64,000 bases of DNA, taken from the NCBI GenBank assembly GCA_026014485.1, contig JAOZIE010000002.1:382879-446878 (forward strand), read 5' to 3'. Position 1 is the stretch's first letter; every line of letters begins with the position of its first letter. A program made the translations under genes and the position numbers. Below, in pieces: positions 7,567-15,860 of this stretch. The notes beneath the pieces are model-generated. The model did no database searches. It worked only from the letters and a program-made list of their open reading frames with translations, and was not told the origin of the DNA. The DNA comes from Candidatus Bathyarchaeota archaeon (GTDB lineage Archaea > Thermoproteota > Bathyarchaeia > Bathyarchaeales > Bathycorpusculaceae).

Positions 7567-8913
7567 ATGAGTTGGATGAACAGGGTTTTCCGTAAGCGGG
7601 TGGTTCCTGCGGGACGATACACTTACCGCGGCACAGGCGAATTCACAGGCATGGCACTGCAGCTTCGTGTGGAGTCAAGTGAACGGGGCGTTATGGTGAT
7701 TAACGCGAACACGGTGCTTCACCTCAACCCCACCGCGTCAGCATACGCCTACTACTTCATGCAGGGCATGACTAAGGCGGAAGTGGTCAAGAAAATCCGC
7801 GGCATATTTCGCGTAAACAAAGCCCAAGCAAACGCAGACTACGAAAAACTCGTCTACACCATCAGTACGCTGGCAAAAACCGAGAAAATCTGCCCTGTCA
7901 GCTTCCTCGAAGTGGAAAAAGAGGAACCCTTCAGCTACGACTACACGGCACCATTGCGGATGGACATGGCACTGACTTTCCGCTGCCAAAACAACTGCAT
8001 CCACTGCTATACTGGCGGACCCCAAGAAACCCCCGAGTTGAACACGCAGCAGTGGAAAGAAGCCATAGACCGCCTCAGCGACGTAGGAGTCTTCATTTTG
8101 ACGTTTACAGGCGGTGAGCCTACCCTCCGCAACGACCTGCCCGAACTGCTACTCTACGCCGAAAACAAAGGCATGGTAACTGGGCTGATAACAAACGGCA
8201 GAAACCTCAAAAACAAAGCCTATGTGGACAAGCTGGAGAAGGCAGGGTTGGATTTTGTGCAGGTCACCTTGGAGTCGCATAAACCCGAAGTCCACGACCT
8301 GATGACTGCCACCTCTGGAAGCTGGAAGGAAACCGTCGAGGGAATCAGAAACGCCGTTAACTCGCAGATTTACGTCACCACAAACACTACGCTAAGCAAG
8401 CATAATGCAGCGAGCTTCTTGGATACCATAGATTTCATCAAGGGGCTTGGCGTGGACGCTTTCGGTTGCAACAGTCTTATCTACTCAGGGAAAGCCAGTG
8501 CGGTCAGCCAAGAATTCGCCTTAACCATTCAGGATTTGGAGTTGCTGCTGCCGAAAATCCGCGACAAAGCACAACATCTCGGACTCAAATTCCTATGGTA
8601 CACGCCTACGCAGTACTGCCAGTTCGACCCCGTACAGCACGGTTTAGGCGTAAAATCCTGCACCGCCGCCCTCATTAACATGTGTGTGGGACCTAACGGC
8701 GACGTTTACCCCTGTCAAAGCTATTTTGAGAGCCTCGGCAACATCCTCACTGAAAGCTGGAGTGAAATCTGGAACCATCCCACAGCCAAAAAAATCCGCT
8801 CCCGCGCCTACGTAGAACCAAAATGTAAAGACTGCCCTCAACTGCAGGTTTGCGGCGGAGGCTGTCCACTTGAACTGCAAAACGGCAAGCTCTTCTGCGG
8901 CGAATCTGCATGA
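7567..8913 (+). CDS. Radical SAM/SPASM peptide-modifying enzyme
   Basis: A 448-residue enzyme with three parts. Residues about 30-105 resemble a PqqD-like peptide-recognition domain (HLNPTASAYAYYFMQGMT, then helical VVKKIRG and DYEKLV). Residues 130-340 are the radical SAM core with CxxxCxxC at Cys140, Cys144 and Cys147, and TFTGGEPTLR. The C-terminal SPASM-type domain has cysteines in SCTAALINMCVGPNGD, YPCQS, and CKDCPQLQVCGGGC, able to hold auxiliary iron-sulfur clusters. This architecture is typical of maturases for ribosomally made peptides (thioether or carbon-carbon crosslinks). ATG follows the preceding stop with no gap, so the enzyme is coupled to the Cys-tailed membrane protein, its likely substrate. 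Confidence 0.88.
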   Translation: MSWMNRVFRKRVVPAGRYTYRGTGEFTGMALQLRVESSERGVMVINANTVLHLNPTASAYAYYFMQGMTKAEVVKKIRGIFRVNKAQANADYEKLVYTISTLAKTEKICPVSFLEVEKEEPFSYDYTAPLRMDMALTFRCQNNCIHCYTGGPQETPELNTQQWKEAIDRLSDVGVFILTFTGGEPTLRNDLPELLLYAENKGMVTGLITNGRNLKNKAYVDKLEKAGLDFVQVTLESHKPEVHDLMTATSGSWKETVEGIRNAVNSQIYVTTNTTLSKHNAASFLDTIDFIKGLGVDAFGCNSLIYSGKASAVSQEFALTIQDLELLLPKIRDKAQHLGLKFLWYTPTQYCQFDPVQHGLGVKSCTAALINMCVGPNGDVYPCQSYFESLGNILTESWSEIWNHPTAKKIRSRAYVEPKCKDCPQLQVCGGGCPLELQNGKLFCGESA

Positions 8914-8993
8914 GGGGTTGGGCGTTAAGAGAAACTCCTTTTAGACGGCTATAAAGTATTACTTGGCGTTGGGGCTTGCTCAAGCGGGTATAA

Positions 8994-10247
8994 GTGAAAA
9001 CGTTGACTACACCAAACAGGGGAAAAACGAAGCTTGCGGTTTTCGATGTTGAAGGCGTATTGGTACCCCGAAATCGCCTTTTCCTTGAAGTCGGCAAAAG
9101 CATGGGTTTTGTTCGGCTGATGAAGCTGCTGTTCTTTGGCTTACTCTATGAAATCGGCTTGATTACGATTAAACAGGTGCTAACAAGGTCCTTCTTGAAC
9201 ATGAAAGGAATAAACGTTGATTTGTTCTTTCAAGCGCTTGAGACGCTTCCGTTTATGCCCTGTACAATCGAAGCTTTCGCTGCCTTAAAAGCTCAAGGCC
9301 GTAAAACCGCGTTGATTAGCGCTGGACTGCCGACTTTTCTGGTTGAAAAAGTGGCTGCCAAGGTGGGCGCCGACTACGCGGTAGGTGTCGAAGCAGGCGT
9401 AAAAAACAACGTTCTGACAGGAGAGGTGTGGGGCAACGCCACGGAACCCAACGGCAAGTTTCTTGTCCTCAAAGACATAATGGAGAAGGAACACGTAACG
9501 GCGGCTGAATGCGCAGTTATAGCAGATGACAGAAACAACAGCAGCATGTTCCTTAAAGAAGCCCTAAAAATCGGTTACAACCCCGACTTTGTGCTCCGAG
9601 TCAAAGCAGATGTCGTAGTAACAGGCAGATTGACAAAGCTTTTGCCTGAGATAAACAGGGAACCAAAAAAGAGAACCTTACCTACCCGACGGGACCTGCT
9701 ACGAGAGTTCATTCACGGCTCAGGCTTCTTCATTCCAATCCTCGCCATCCTGTTTGGAGTTCCAGCGGTGGCGGTTTTCACCTGCACAGTCATCGCCTTT
9801 TACTGCGTATCAGAGTTTGCAAGAGTAAAGGGAACAAACATTCCGTTCTTCTCGTTTGTCACGCGCCACGCAGCATCCCTCTCGGAACTTCGCGAATTCA
9901 CGCTGGCGCCACTATACTTCGCGTTTGGCATCTTGTTAACGTTGCTGCTTTTCCCCGCGCCCGCAAGCTACGCTGGAATCGCAATTTTCGCGCTGGGAGA
10001 CAGCACAGCATCCATAGTTGGAGGCACCATAGCAAAAAACCCGTTACATTTCAACAAATCAAAAACGCTGGAGGGAACACTTGCAGGTTTCTTCTTTGCG
10101 TTTCTGGCAGCTTGCGCGTTCGTGCCGCCTTGGATAGCCCTAATAGGAGCAGCCATCGGCATGACCGTAGAATACCTGCCGCTACCAATAAACGACAACC
10201 TGCTGATGCCTCTATCCACTGGGCTGGTGCTGATGTTCATAGTTTAA
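8994..10247 (+). CDS. HAD phosphatase fused to CTP-dependent lipid kinase-like domain
   Basis: Residues 1-235 are a haloacid-dehalogenase-type domain resembling phosphoserine phosphatase. Motif I reads FDVEGVL (second acidic residue Glu instead of Asp), followed by an ISAGLPTFL region and an acidic IADDRNN motif. Residues about 240-417 are a multi-helix membrane domain of the dolichol kinase/phytol kinase/CdsA-like group, with the signature GDSTASIVGG and a downstream KSKTLEGTLAG. Known members of that group use CTP to phosphorylate isoprenoid alcohols. A fusion suggests coupled handling of a lipid phosphate, perhaps polyprenol recycling for archaeal lipids or glycosylation; that pairing is inference. 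The start is GTG. Confidence 0.78.
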   Translation: MKTLTTPNRGKTKLAVFDVEGVLVPRNRLFLEVGKSMGFVRLMKLLFFGLLYEIGLITIKQVLTRSFLNMKGINVDLFFQALETLPFMPCTIEAFAALKAQGRKTALISAGLPTFLVEKVAAKVGADYAVGVEAGVKNNVLTGEVWGNATEPNGKFLVLKDIMEKEHVTAAECAVIADDRNNSSMFLKEALKIGYNPDFVLRVKADVVVTGRLTKLLPEINREPKKRTLPTRRDLLREFIHGSGFFIPILAILFGVPAVAVFTCTVIAFYCVSEFARVKGTNIPFFSFVTRHAASLSELREFTLAPLYFAFGILLTLLLFPAPASYAGIAIFALGDSTASIVGGTIAKNPLHFNKSKTLEGTLAGFFFAFLAACAFVPPWIALIGAAIGMTVEYLPLPINDNLLMPLSTGLVLMFIV

Positions 10248-10273
10248 CGGCGCAATTCAGCATAGACGACGGT

Positions 10274-10747
10274 TTAGAATGGGGCTAAGGCGTCCTCGTA
10301 GTGGGAAACAACGTAGTTTTTGCCTTTCTTAACCACAAGGTGCCCCTCGTTTTCCAGATGCCTCTTTTGCGAGTCAACACCACCCGGGTACTTCTCGTTT
10401 AGCAAGCCACCTGTCTTTAGAGTCCTCCAGTAGGGCGTGATTTCCAAGGCGCCCTTTTGCCGTTGCTCCTCGGCGGCGTGTGCGGCAATCCAGCTGAAGA
10501 TGCCGGTGGTCATGGGGCAGCCTATGGTGGCGCCATGCTTTCGGGCAAGTGCAACCCTGATGTCATTGATTGTGGTGAGTTTGCCTGTGGGCACCTGCCG
10601 CATAAATTCATCAACCTCAATGGGCGCAGGAATCACCACAGTGCCGCTTCCCCACCGCTTGCTCATGCGCTCCGTGATTTGCTCAACTTTAGGGTACCCT
10701 TTGCTGTTGTTCAATCTGTCAGTCCACGTTGGCTTGGACTTTGGCAT
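10274..10747 (-). CDS. MGMT/alkyltransferase-like protein without active cysteine
   Basis: The centre (about residues 45-130) matches the DNA-binding fold of O6-methylguanine methyltransferases: VPTGKLTTINDIRVALA, a TGIFSW segment, and TPYWRTLKTGGLLNEKYPGG followed by QKRHLENEG. At the place of the family's PCHR motif it reads PYWR, so the alkyl-accepting cysteine is replaced by tyrosine. This resembles the alkyltransferase-like (ATL) proteins that flag damaged bases without repairing them. It ends 26 bases from the convergent HAD/kinase gene. Confidence 0.75.
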   Translation of the reverse strand: MPKSKPTWTDRLNNSKGYPKVEQITERMSKRWGSGTVVIPAPIEVDEFMRQVPTGKLTTINDIRVALARKHGATIGCPMTTGIFSWIAAHAAEEQRQKGALEITPYWRTLKTGGLLNEKYPGGVDSQKRHLENEGHLVVKKGKNYVVSHYEDALAPF

Positions 10748-10785
10748 AAAAGTTCACCAAAATATATTGGGAAGGCACAGGCTTA

Positions 10786-11079
10786 TCAAACTTGCTCTTC
10801 AGAGGAGCCTCCGCCGTTTTGTGCCGCGCCATTTTTTTGTGAGTCAATCAGGTCCTGTTTCTGACGGTGGCTGAGCTTTTTTATGGCTCTTTCCCGCCGC
10901 ATAGCCTCCGCCCTTGAAGTGAAGCCTTCGACGTAGGCAACTTTTTGGGGCGGATGTGTTTTTGTGTATCTGGCGCCCCTGCCGTTGGCGTGAAGTTTTG
11001 CACGTTCATCCACGCTTTTGGTGTAGCCCGTGTAGAAGGTTCCGTCTTTGCAAAGAAGAATGTACACGTAGTAAGACAT
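10786..11079 (-). CDS. GIY-YIG nuclease-domain protein
   Basis: A 97-residue single-domain GIY-YIG protein of the UPF0213/YhbQ kind: YVYILLCKDGTFYTGYT (GIY-YIG strands), conserved Arg in the first helix (VDERAKLH), then ARYTKTHPP and the C-terminal E-containing helix (SRAEAMRRERAIKKLS). The family is predicted to nick DNA, and small members may act in repair. I start at MSYY because the longer upstream frame runs into the neighbour. It lies 16 bases downstream of the PD-(D/E)XK-like gene. Confidence 0.85.
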   Translation of the reverse strand: MSYYVYILLCKDGTFYTGYTKSVDERAKLHANGRGARYTKTHPPQKVAYVEGFTSRAEAMRRERAIKKLSHRQKQDLIDSQKNGAAQNGGGSSEEQV

Positions 11080-11095
11080 AGACGCCGTTTCCCCG

Positions 11096-11830
11096 TTATC
11101 TGAGGTAATAATCAATCTGTTCTTCAACACGAACGGGTCTAACGGTTTTTTGCGCCTCGAAAGCGGCTTCATCCTCGGCTGCGAAAATCACGCCTTTGCT
11201 TAGGGCACGTTTCATGTAGGCTTCTGGATCCATTTCCCGAACGCTGAGCCTATCAACGTCTATTATGTGGATAGCTTGTATGCGGGCGTTTCTGATGCAT
11301 TCCTCAGTTACAGGGGGGTTGTTGTAGTATCGGTCACAAAGCGCCTTGATGCGGCTGATGTCTTGGGGGGTTCGTTTTCTGGGCGGAACAGTCAGAGGAG
11401 TAGGCAACGGCAAAACGTAGTGAGGCGGAACGCCTATGGCAAATTTCCCCGCGAAACTGCTGTAGCGGACGATTTTGCTGGCTAACCGCGCCGCAGTATA
11501 GGTTAACGGAGCCATAGCGTGCTCGGGTGGAATGTAGCCTGTTTCTATCTCCACAATGAGGTTCCCATAGCCCTTAGTAGAGAACAAATCACAAACAAGA
11601 ATAGGGTCAAGGGGATACTCAAGTTCAACATCGTAGCCTTTGAGTACAAGATACTTTGCACAAACCAACTCCATAACTGAATGATTAATTTTAACAACGT
11701 TCTGCTTCTGCAGATTCACCAAGTCATTTTTCAGCTTGTTGAGTTTCCGCTTGCAGTCATCATCGGCGTCAACGGATAAGCGGGCTACAAGAACCTGTAA
11801 GTCTTCTTCGAACTTTTTGCTATTAGTCAT
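11096..11830 (-). CDS. Predicted PD-(D/E)XK-like protein
   Basis: I do not recognise a named family. The middle of the protein reads ELVCAKYLVLKGYDVELEYPL, then LVCDLFS, then LIVEIETG. The order helix-Glu, strand-Asp, strand-ExE is what a restriction-endonuclease fold would show, with the last Lys replaced by Glu. Before it is a short coiled-coil-like region (KRKLNKLKNDLVNLQKQ); after it come about 120 residues with Pro-rich and aromatic segments. The start at MTNSKK is preferred over an upstream ATG because the intervening residues look non-conserved. A DNA-related function fits the GIY-YIG neighbour but is inference. Confidence 0.5.
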   Translation of the reverse strand: MTNSKKFEEDLQVLVARLSVDADDDCKRKLNKLKNDLVNLQKQNVVKINHSVMELVCAKYLVLKGYDVELEYPLDPILVCDLFSTKGYGNLIVEIETGYIPPEHAMAPLTYTAARLASKIVRYSSFAGKFAIGVPPHYVLPLPTPLTVPPRKRTPQDISRIKALCDRYYNNPPVTEECIRNARIQAIHIIDVDRLSVREMDPEAYMKRALSKGVIFAAEDEAAFEAQKTVRPVRVEEQIDYYLR

Positions 11831-12033
11831 GCGCTTTACCTGCGGGAGAGGAACACTACTTAGCAAATATATGGGAACTAAGAATAAAGTCTTCTTCGGA
11901 TTTAAGCGGAAACAGACCCCGAAAGCACCCGTTCAGGAATCTTTTCGGCTGATTTAGGCGGTTATTGGGTACTAAAACTTTAATTCTCTCGGTCAGCTTA
12001 GTTTTCTTTGTCTGTTTTTAGGAGTGCTGAATT

Positions 12034-12762
12034 TTGGATTTCTATGTGGGCACGTCAGGTTGGGCTTATGCGTGGAACAAAACACGCAGACTGGACTGGT
12101 TCACATCAAACGCCCACCTGAACGCTATAGAGCTAAACGCCAGGTTCTACCGTTACCCCTCGTTGGAAACCGTGGAGAACTGGGCAAAGAAAGGCAAAGA
12201 CCTGCGATGGTCAATCAAGGTGAACCGCATGTTCACGCACACCTACAAGTTCAACGACGCCGCAGTTGACCGATGGAGAAACTTCCAAGACCTTTTCGCG
12301 GCTCTGGATGCAAACATAGATTTTTTCCTGTTTCAGTTACCACCCAAAACGACCCCTCATTCAGCGCCCCAAATTGAAGAATTCGCCAAGAAAACAGGGT
12401 TTAAAGAAAGGTTTGCTCTGGAGGTTAGAAACAGAAATTGGTTCAGCAAAGAATGGATAGGTTGGGCGTCGCATCTGGGTTTGACCTTGGTCAGCGCCGA
12501 TGCCCCGGATTTGCCCCGAGAAATTTTTAGTGTACACAACACCATTTATTTGAGGATGCATGGACGAACAGCGTGGTATGCCTACCGATATTCTAACAGG
12601 GAACTGGAGGAGACAGCGGCAAAAATCGAAGAAGCCAACCCTGAACGCGTTTACGTTTTTTTCAATAACGATTCAGCAATGCTTGAGAACGCCCAAGCCA
12701 TGCTAAGCCTTCTAAAAGGAAATAAGGAAAAGACAGAATCTGCCCAGGCTGTTGAGGTATAA
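12034..12762 (+). CDS. DUF72 family protein (YecE-like)
   Basis: A complete DUF72 TIM-barrel-like protein of 242 residues. It begins DFYVGTSGWAYAWNK, a recognisable N-terminal motif, followed by LNAIELNARFYRYPS, a YLRMHGR motif and a C-terminal YVFFNNDSAMLENA motif, all typical of the family. The biochemical role is unknown; a phosphohydrolase or nuclease role has been suggested for relatives. The start is TTG after GGAGTGC. Confidence 0.9.
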   Translation: MDFYVGTSGWAYAWNKTRRLDWFTSNAHLNAIELNARFYRYPSLETVENWAKKGKDLRWSIKVNRMFTHTYKFNDAAVDRWRNFQDLFAALDANIDFFLFQLPPKTTPHSAPQIEEFAKKTGFKERFALEVRNRNWFSKEWIGWASHLGLTLVSADAPDLPREIFSVHNTIYLRMHGRTAWYAYRYSNRELEETAAKIEEANPERVYVFFNNDSAMLENAQAMLSLLKGNKEKTESAQAVEV

Positions 12763-12777
12763 AAAAGAAAAAGATGG

Positions 12778-13344
12778 TTACCCAGAGATATCTGGGACGG
12801 TTTTTCCGTGGTAGAGTTTTGCTGCGACGCATAAAACGGCGACGACTATGGCGAAGTAGAAGGGCCACTCAAAGGCGGATGTGACGCCTATGCCGATGCT
12901 TAAGTCCCCAATTATGTTTTGAGGAATCTGAATGTTCGCAGCGCCCATCAATGGAACATCAAAGCCCACCAGAGTTTTTGCGAAGACAACCAGCACCACC
13001 AATTCAACCACGAAGAGCACAACAGCAAACAAGGGCTTGTTGTATCCGAATCCGAGCAGACGCTTCGAGTATGGTTTGGCGGGCATAACCGCGTAAATCA
13101 GCAGTATTATGCCTCCAGTAGCTAAGGAAAGCATCGCAGCGACATTCATAGCCCAAATCAGCGGTATCGAGAGCGGGGAGCCCAGCAACGAGAAATTCAG
13201 GTTAACGGGCGAGAAGGACGCCTCCGCTATCGCGGGGTTTCCCACCGTGAACCGCCACCAAGGTACAAACAGCGAAACCACGATTAACAGTAGAGTTGCG
13301 ACCCCACCTGCCAGGGCAATCCAGTTAAATTTGGTTTGCATCAA
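12778..13344 (-). CDS. Four-span membrane protein
   Basis: About 188 residues with four hydrophobic helices, an extracellular loop after the first helix, and a short polar C-terminus. It lies ten bases downstream of the LEA14-like protein gene, so the two probably form one operon and perhaps one complex. No family recognised. Confidence 0.65.
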   Translation of the reverse strand: MMQTKFNWIALAGGVATLLLIVVSLFVPWWRFTVGNPAIAEASFSPVNLNFSLLGSPLSIPLIWAMNVAAMLSLATGGIILLIYAVMPAKPYSKRLLGFGYNKPLFAVVLFVVELVVLVVFAKTLVGFDVPLMGAANIQIPQNIIGDLSIGIGVTSAFEWPFYFAIVVAVLCVAAKLYHGKTVPDISG

Positions 13345-13353
13345 TTCTGCCTC

Positions 13354-13941
13354 CTAAACCATAGGAACGTAGCCTATGGAGATTGGTCCAGGCTCGGTTA
13401 CGACGATTTCGTTGACGTTAATCACAACGTTGACTAAGCTGACATCGAGACCAGTTGCACCCGCGTGTTCGGTGACAAAGTGGGTCTCTGCGTCTTGGGT
13501 CCATAAGCCAGTTACGGTTATTCGAGTGACTTCACCCGCGGGAATTTCTATGGCATCGTTAATGCCTACGGTTCCAAGCGGATAGCTGTGCTGGGTGCAT
13601 TGGAGCCCAGCTGACAAAGCTTTCAAAGTCAGGTCAAAGCCCAATGAATTATTGAAGTCAACTGTAACTGAGAAGGTACGGGACACGTTGTCAACTTGGG
13701 CGTCAACAAAAACAGGCGTTAGAAACTGACCCTGCCCTGATGGTCCAGATTGATTAGTGAACGGTTGACTACCGGGTATTAGAGTACTGTTACCGTTGAT
13801 AATATCCTCTATTTCCGGCGGAACTACCAGTTGAAACAAATTATCATGGTACATGACCACAACGGCACCGACTGGCGCCACAACTGTTCCGACACTAATT
13901 AATACCAATATAATTCCAACTATCTGTATAGTAAACCACAT
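13354..13941 (-). CDS. Anchored exported protein, LEA14-like domain
   Basis: One N-terminal transmembrane helix (about residues 5-30) and an exported domain of about 160 residues. The stretch VDNVSRTFSVTVDFNNSLGFDLTLKAL is like the start of a LEA14/WHy (LEA_2) beta-sandwich, where a sentence such as 'nPl..dl.l..l' alternates strands. A function in surface or desiccation-type protection is speculative. It is co-oriented with the four-span protein. Confidence 0.55.
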   Translation of the reverse strand: MWFTIQIVGIILVLISVGTVVAPVGAVVVMYHDNLFQLVVPPEIEDIINGNSTLIPGSQPFTNQSGPSGQGQFLTPVFVDAQVDNVSRTFSVTVDFNNSLGFDLTLKALSAGLQCTQHSYPLGTVGINDAIEIPAGEVTRITVTGLWTQDAETHFVTEHAGATGLDVSLVNVVINVNEIVVTEPGPISIGYVPMV

Positions 13942-14104
13942 CCCTCAAGTTTAAGTAGAGATACGTTTCCCCTGACCTTTAAGCTTTTTCAGATTTACCC
14001 AAAATCGCTCCGTGACGAGTTCAGCAGGGAAAAGAATCAAAAGGGTGTAGCGCTGATGCTTACTGCATACATAATAAACTTGGTCAAACAAGTAAACATG
14101 TTAG

Positions 14105-14842
14105 GTGGATGTTTTGGCGCCGAAAGCTTACAGACGAGGCTACCCCGTAGCTGTACTCGTTGGGTTAAATGAGAACCAAACAGCCCTCTGGAAAGTGTAC
14201 AGTCAAGTTGTTAAACCCGAAAAAACAGTCCACTTAAACGGCTACAGAAGCGACCAGAAAGCTCTCTACAATTTCCACGAATCCATCATAAACGCCATAC
14301 GACCTGCAATAAAAGAAGGCGTCAAAAGCATAGTTTTGGCTTCGCCACCACGTACAAATTACGCTGCAGAGTTCATACGACATGTACGGGAACACCACAC
14401 ATGGCTTTCTCAGGGACAAAGCAAAGCATCCTTTGCAGAGATTGGGGGGGCTGCAATCACAAAACATGATGTGACCACTCTTACCAGAACACCTGAATTC
14501 CGCAAAATAGTGGGGGAAACTGCAATGGAGGAAACGGAGAATCTGCTTGAGTTACTGGAGAAACGGCTAAACTTACCGAGCCAAGAGCCCCTTGTATTGT
14601 ATTCAATGGAAGAAATCGAAGACAAAATTTTAGGGTCATGGATTATTGGAAAACCTAAACCTGAATATCTTTTGGTGACCGACACGTTCCTTTCGGGAAG
14701 TCGCCAGCGGAATCGGCTTCAAAGGCTGATGCAAATTGCCACAAACAAGGGTGTGAAGACAAGAGTCGTAAACTCGAAGTCTGCGGCAGGTAAACGCCTG
14801 TTACAGCTCGGCGGAGTAGTCAGCATCCTAAAAAGTAACTGA
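14105..14842 (+). CDS. Short Pelota/eRF1-like protein lacking the N-terminal domain
   Basis: The C-terminal third is a clear eRF1 domain 3: EYLLVTDTFLSG, followed by a helix, GVKTRVVNSKSAAGKRLLQLGGVVSIL. This parallels the STEHEAGSKLLALGGVAALLRF end of the full-length Pelota in this same window. The middle (VKSIVLASPPRTNYAAEFIRHVRE) is like eRF1/Pelota domain 2. The first residues do not contain the Pelota Sm-like domain or the eRF1 NIKS/GGQ region. It could be a VLRF1/Vms1-like or Pelota-derived ribosome-associated factor. The start codon is GTG; the true start could differ by a few codons. Confidence 0.7.
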   Translation: MDVLAPKAYRRGYPVAVLVGLNENQTALWKVYSQVVKPEKTVHLNGYRSDQKALYNFHESIINAIRPAIKEGVKSIVLASPPRTNYAAEFIRHVREHHTWLSQGQSKASFAEIGGAAITKHDVTTLTRTPEFRKIVGETAMEETENLLELLEKRLNLPSQEPLVLYSMEEIEDKILGSWIIGKPKPEYLLVTDTFLSGSRQRNRLQRLMQIATNKGVKTRVVNSKSAAGKRLLQLGGVVSILKSN

Positions 14843-14999
14843 CAGAAAGCCACTGTCGGGTTCCTCAACATGCTGTCAAGTCCACTGGTTGCGGTTTTTC
14901 AGTAATCTTGATTTTCGCCTTAGCCCGCAGGGCAGATAGTGTAGAAAAAGTGGCTAAGCAACAGACCAAGGAATCCGCCGCCAGTTTTCGCGTTCAGTT

Positions 15000-15737
15000 C
15001 TAAGTGTCAAGCAGACCTGCCCGTTGTAATTCGTCCAGAGAGATTTTCTGGGTGTGTAGCGCCGTAGCCACCAAAACCCCCTGAACCCCCAAATTCCGCA
15101 GCGCAGCCAAGTCGTCGATTCCGCGTACTCCCCCGCCGACGAGCACCGCCACATTTGAAGATGTGAGTAAATCCTTCAAAAAGTGGAGGTTAACGCCAAA
15201 GCTGCTGCCGACCCTGTCCAAATCCAGAACAATGATCTCCGTGACGCCTACGCTTTCGAGTTTTCGTGTAAGTTCCAGAGCACTCATCTCCTGAAGGCTC
15301 GCTGATTGGCTAAGCACCGTTCCAGCTTTTAAGTCGAGGCTAACAACGACGCGTTCGCTGCCGAGTTGTCTAACTGCTTGCTCAATAAAAGCTAGACTCG
15401 ACAAGGTTTCTGTCCCGATGACCACTTTGGCTACGCCGCAGCGAAGCAGTTGTTCTGCACGGTTCATGTCGGAGACGCCCGCATCAACCATCAGCTTCAA
15501 ACCTGTCTTCGCAGCGACCCCGCGAACAGCTGAAAGGGTGCAGCTTGTACCTGTTATGGCGTCTAAATCTGCGACGTATAATTCGCTGAAGCCGCAAGCC
15601 CTAAACGCCAAGGCAACATCTATGGGGTCGGCGGAGCTACAAAGAGGGCTTTGCAGGGGGAGGTATTGGCTGCGGTTTCCTTTCACAGCGTGGACAACGA
15701 CGCCGTTTTTGATATCGATAACTGGGATGATGCGCAT
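15000..15737 (-). CDS. HisA-like (beta/alpha)8 protein of the methanofuran locus
   Basis: A 245-residue HisA-related barrel (COG1411-type). It starts MRIIPVIDIKNG, keeping the first catalytic-type Asp, carries VVSLDLKAG at the second Asp position, and has VLVGGGVRG and GVLVATALH phosphate-binding motifs. It diverges from mfnB across about 120 bp containing TATA-like segments in both directions. Archaea keep such HisA paralogues apart from the histidine operon, and nothing else here relates to histidine, so a role linked to methanofuran or another cofactor is more likely than histidine synthesis. The start is set at MRIIP; the longer frame lies in the promoter region. Confidence 0.75.
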   Translation of the reverse strand: MRIIPVIDIKNGVVVHAVKGNRSQYLPLQSPLCSSADPIDVALAFRACGFSELYVADLDAITGTSCTLSAVRGVAAKTGLKLMVDAGVSDMNRAEQLLRCGVAKVVIGTETLSSLAFIEQAVRQLGSERVVVSLDLKAGTVLSQSASLQEMSALELTRKLESVGVTEIIVLDLDRVGSSFGVNLHFLKDLLTSSNVAVLVGGGVRGIDDLAALRNLGVQGVLVATALHTQKISLDELQRAGLLDT

Positions 15738-15860
15738 CCGCTTTGCCTCACTGAGGGGTAGCGAAGAGTAGGTAAAAAGTTTGCCGTAGAGCTTTGCAGA
15801 TTTAGTTTTTAGGGCAAAAGATTTAAGGTTTAGAAAATCCGCTTCAAGAGCAGAGGGAGT

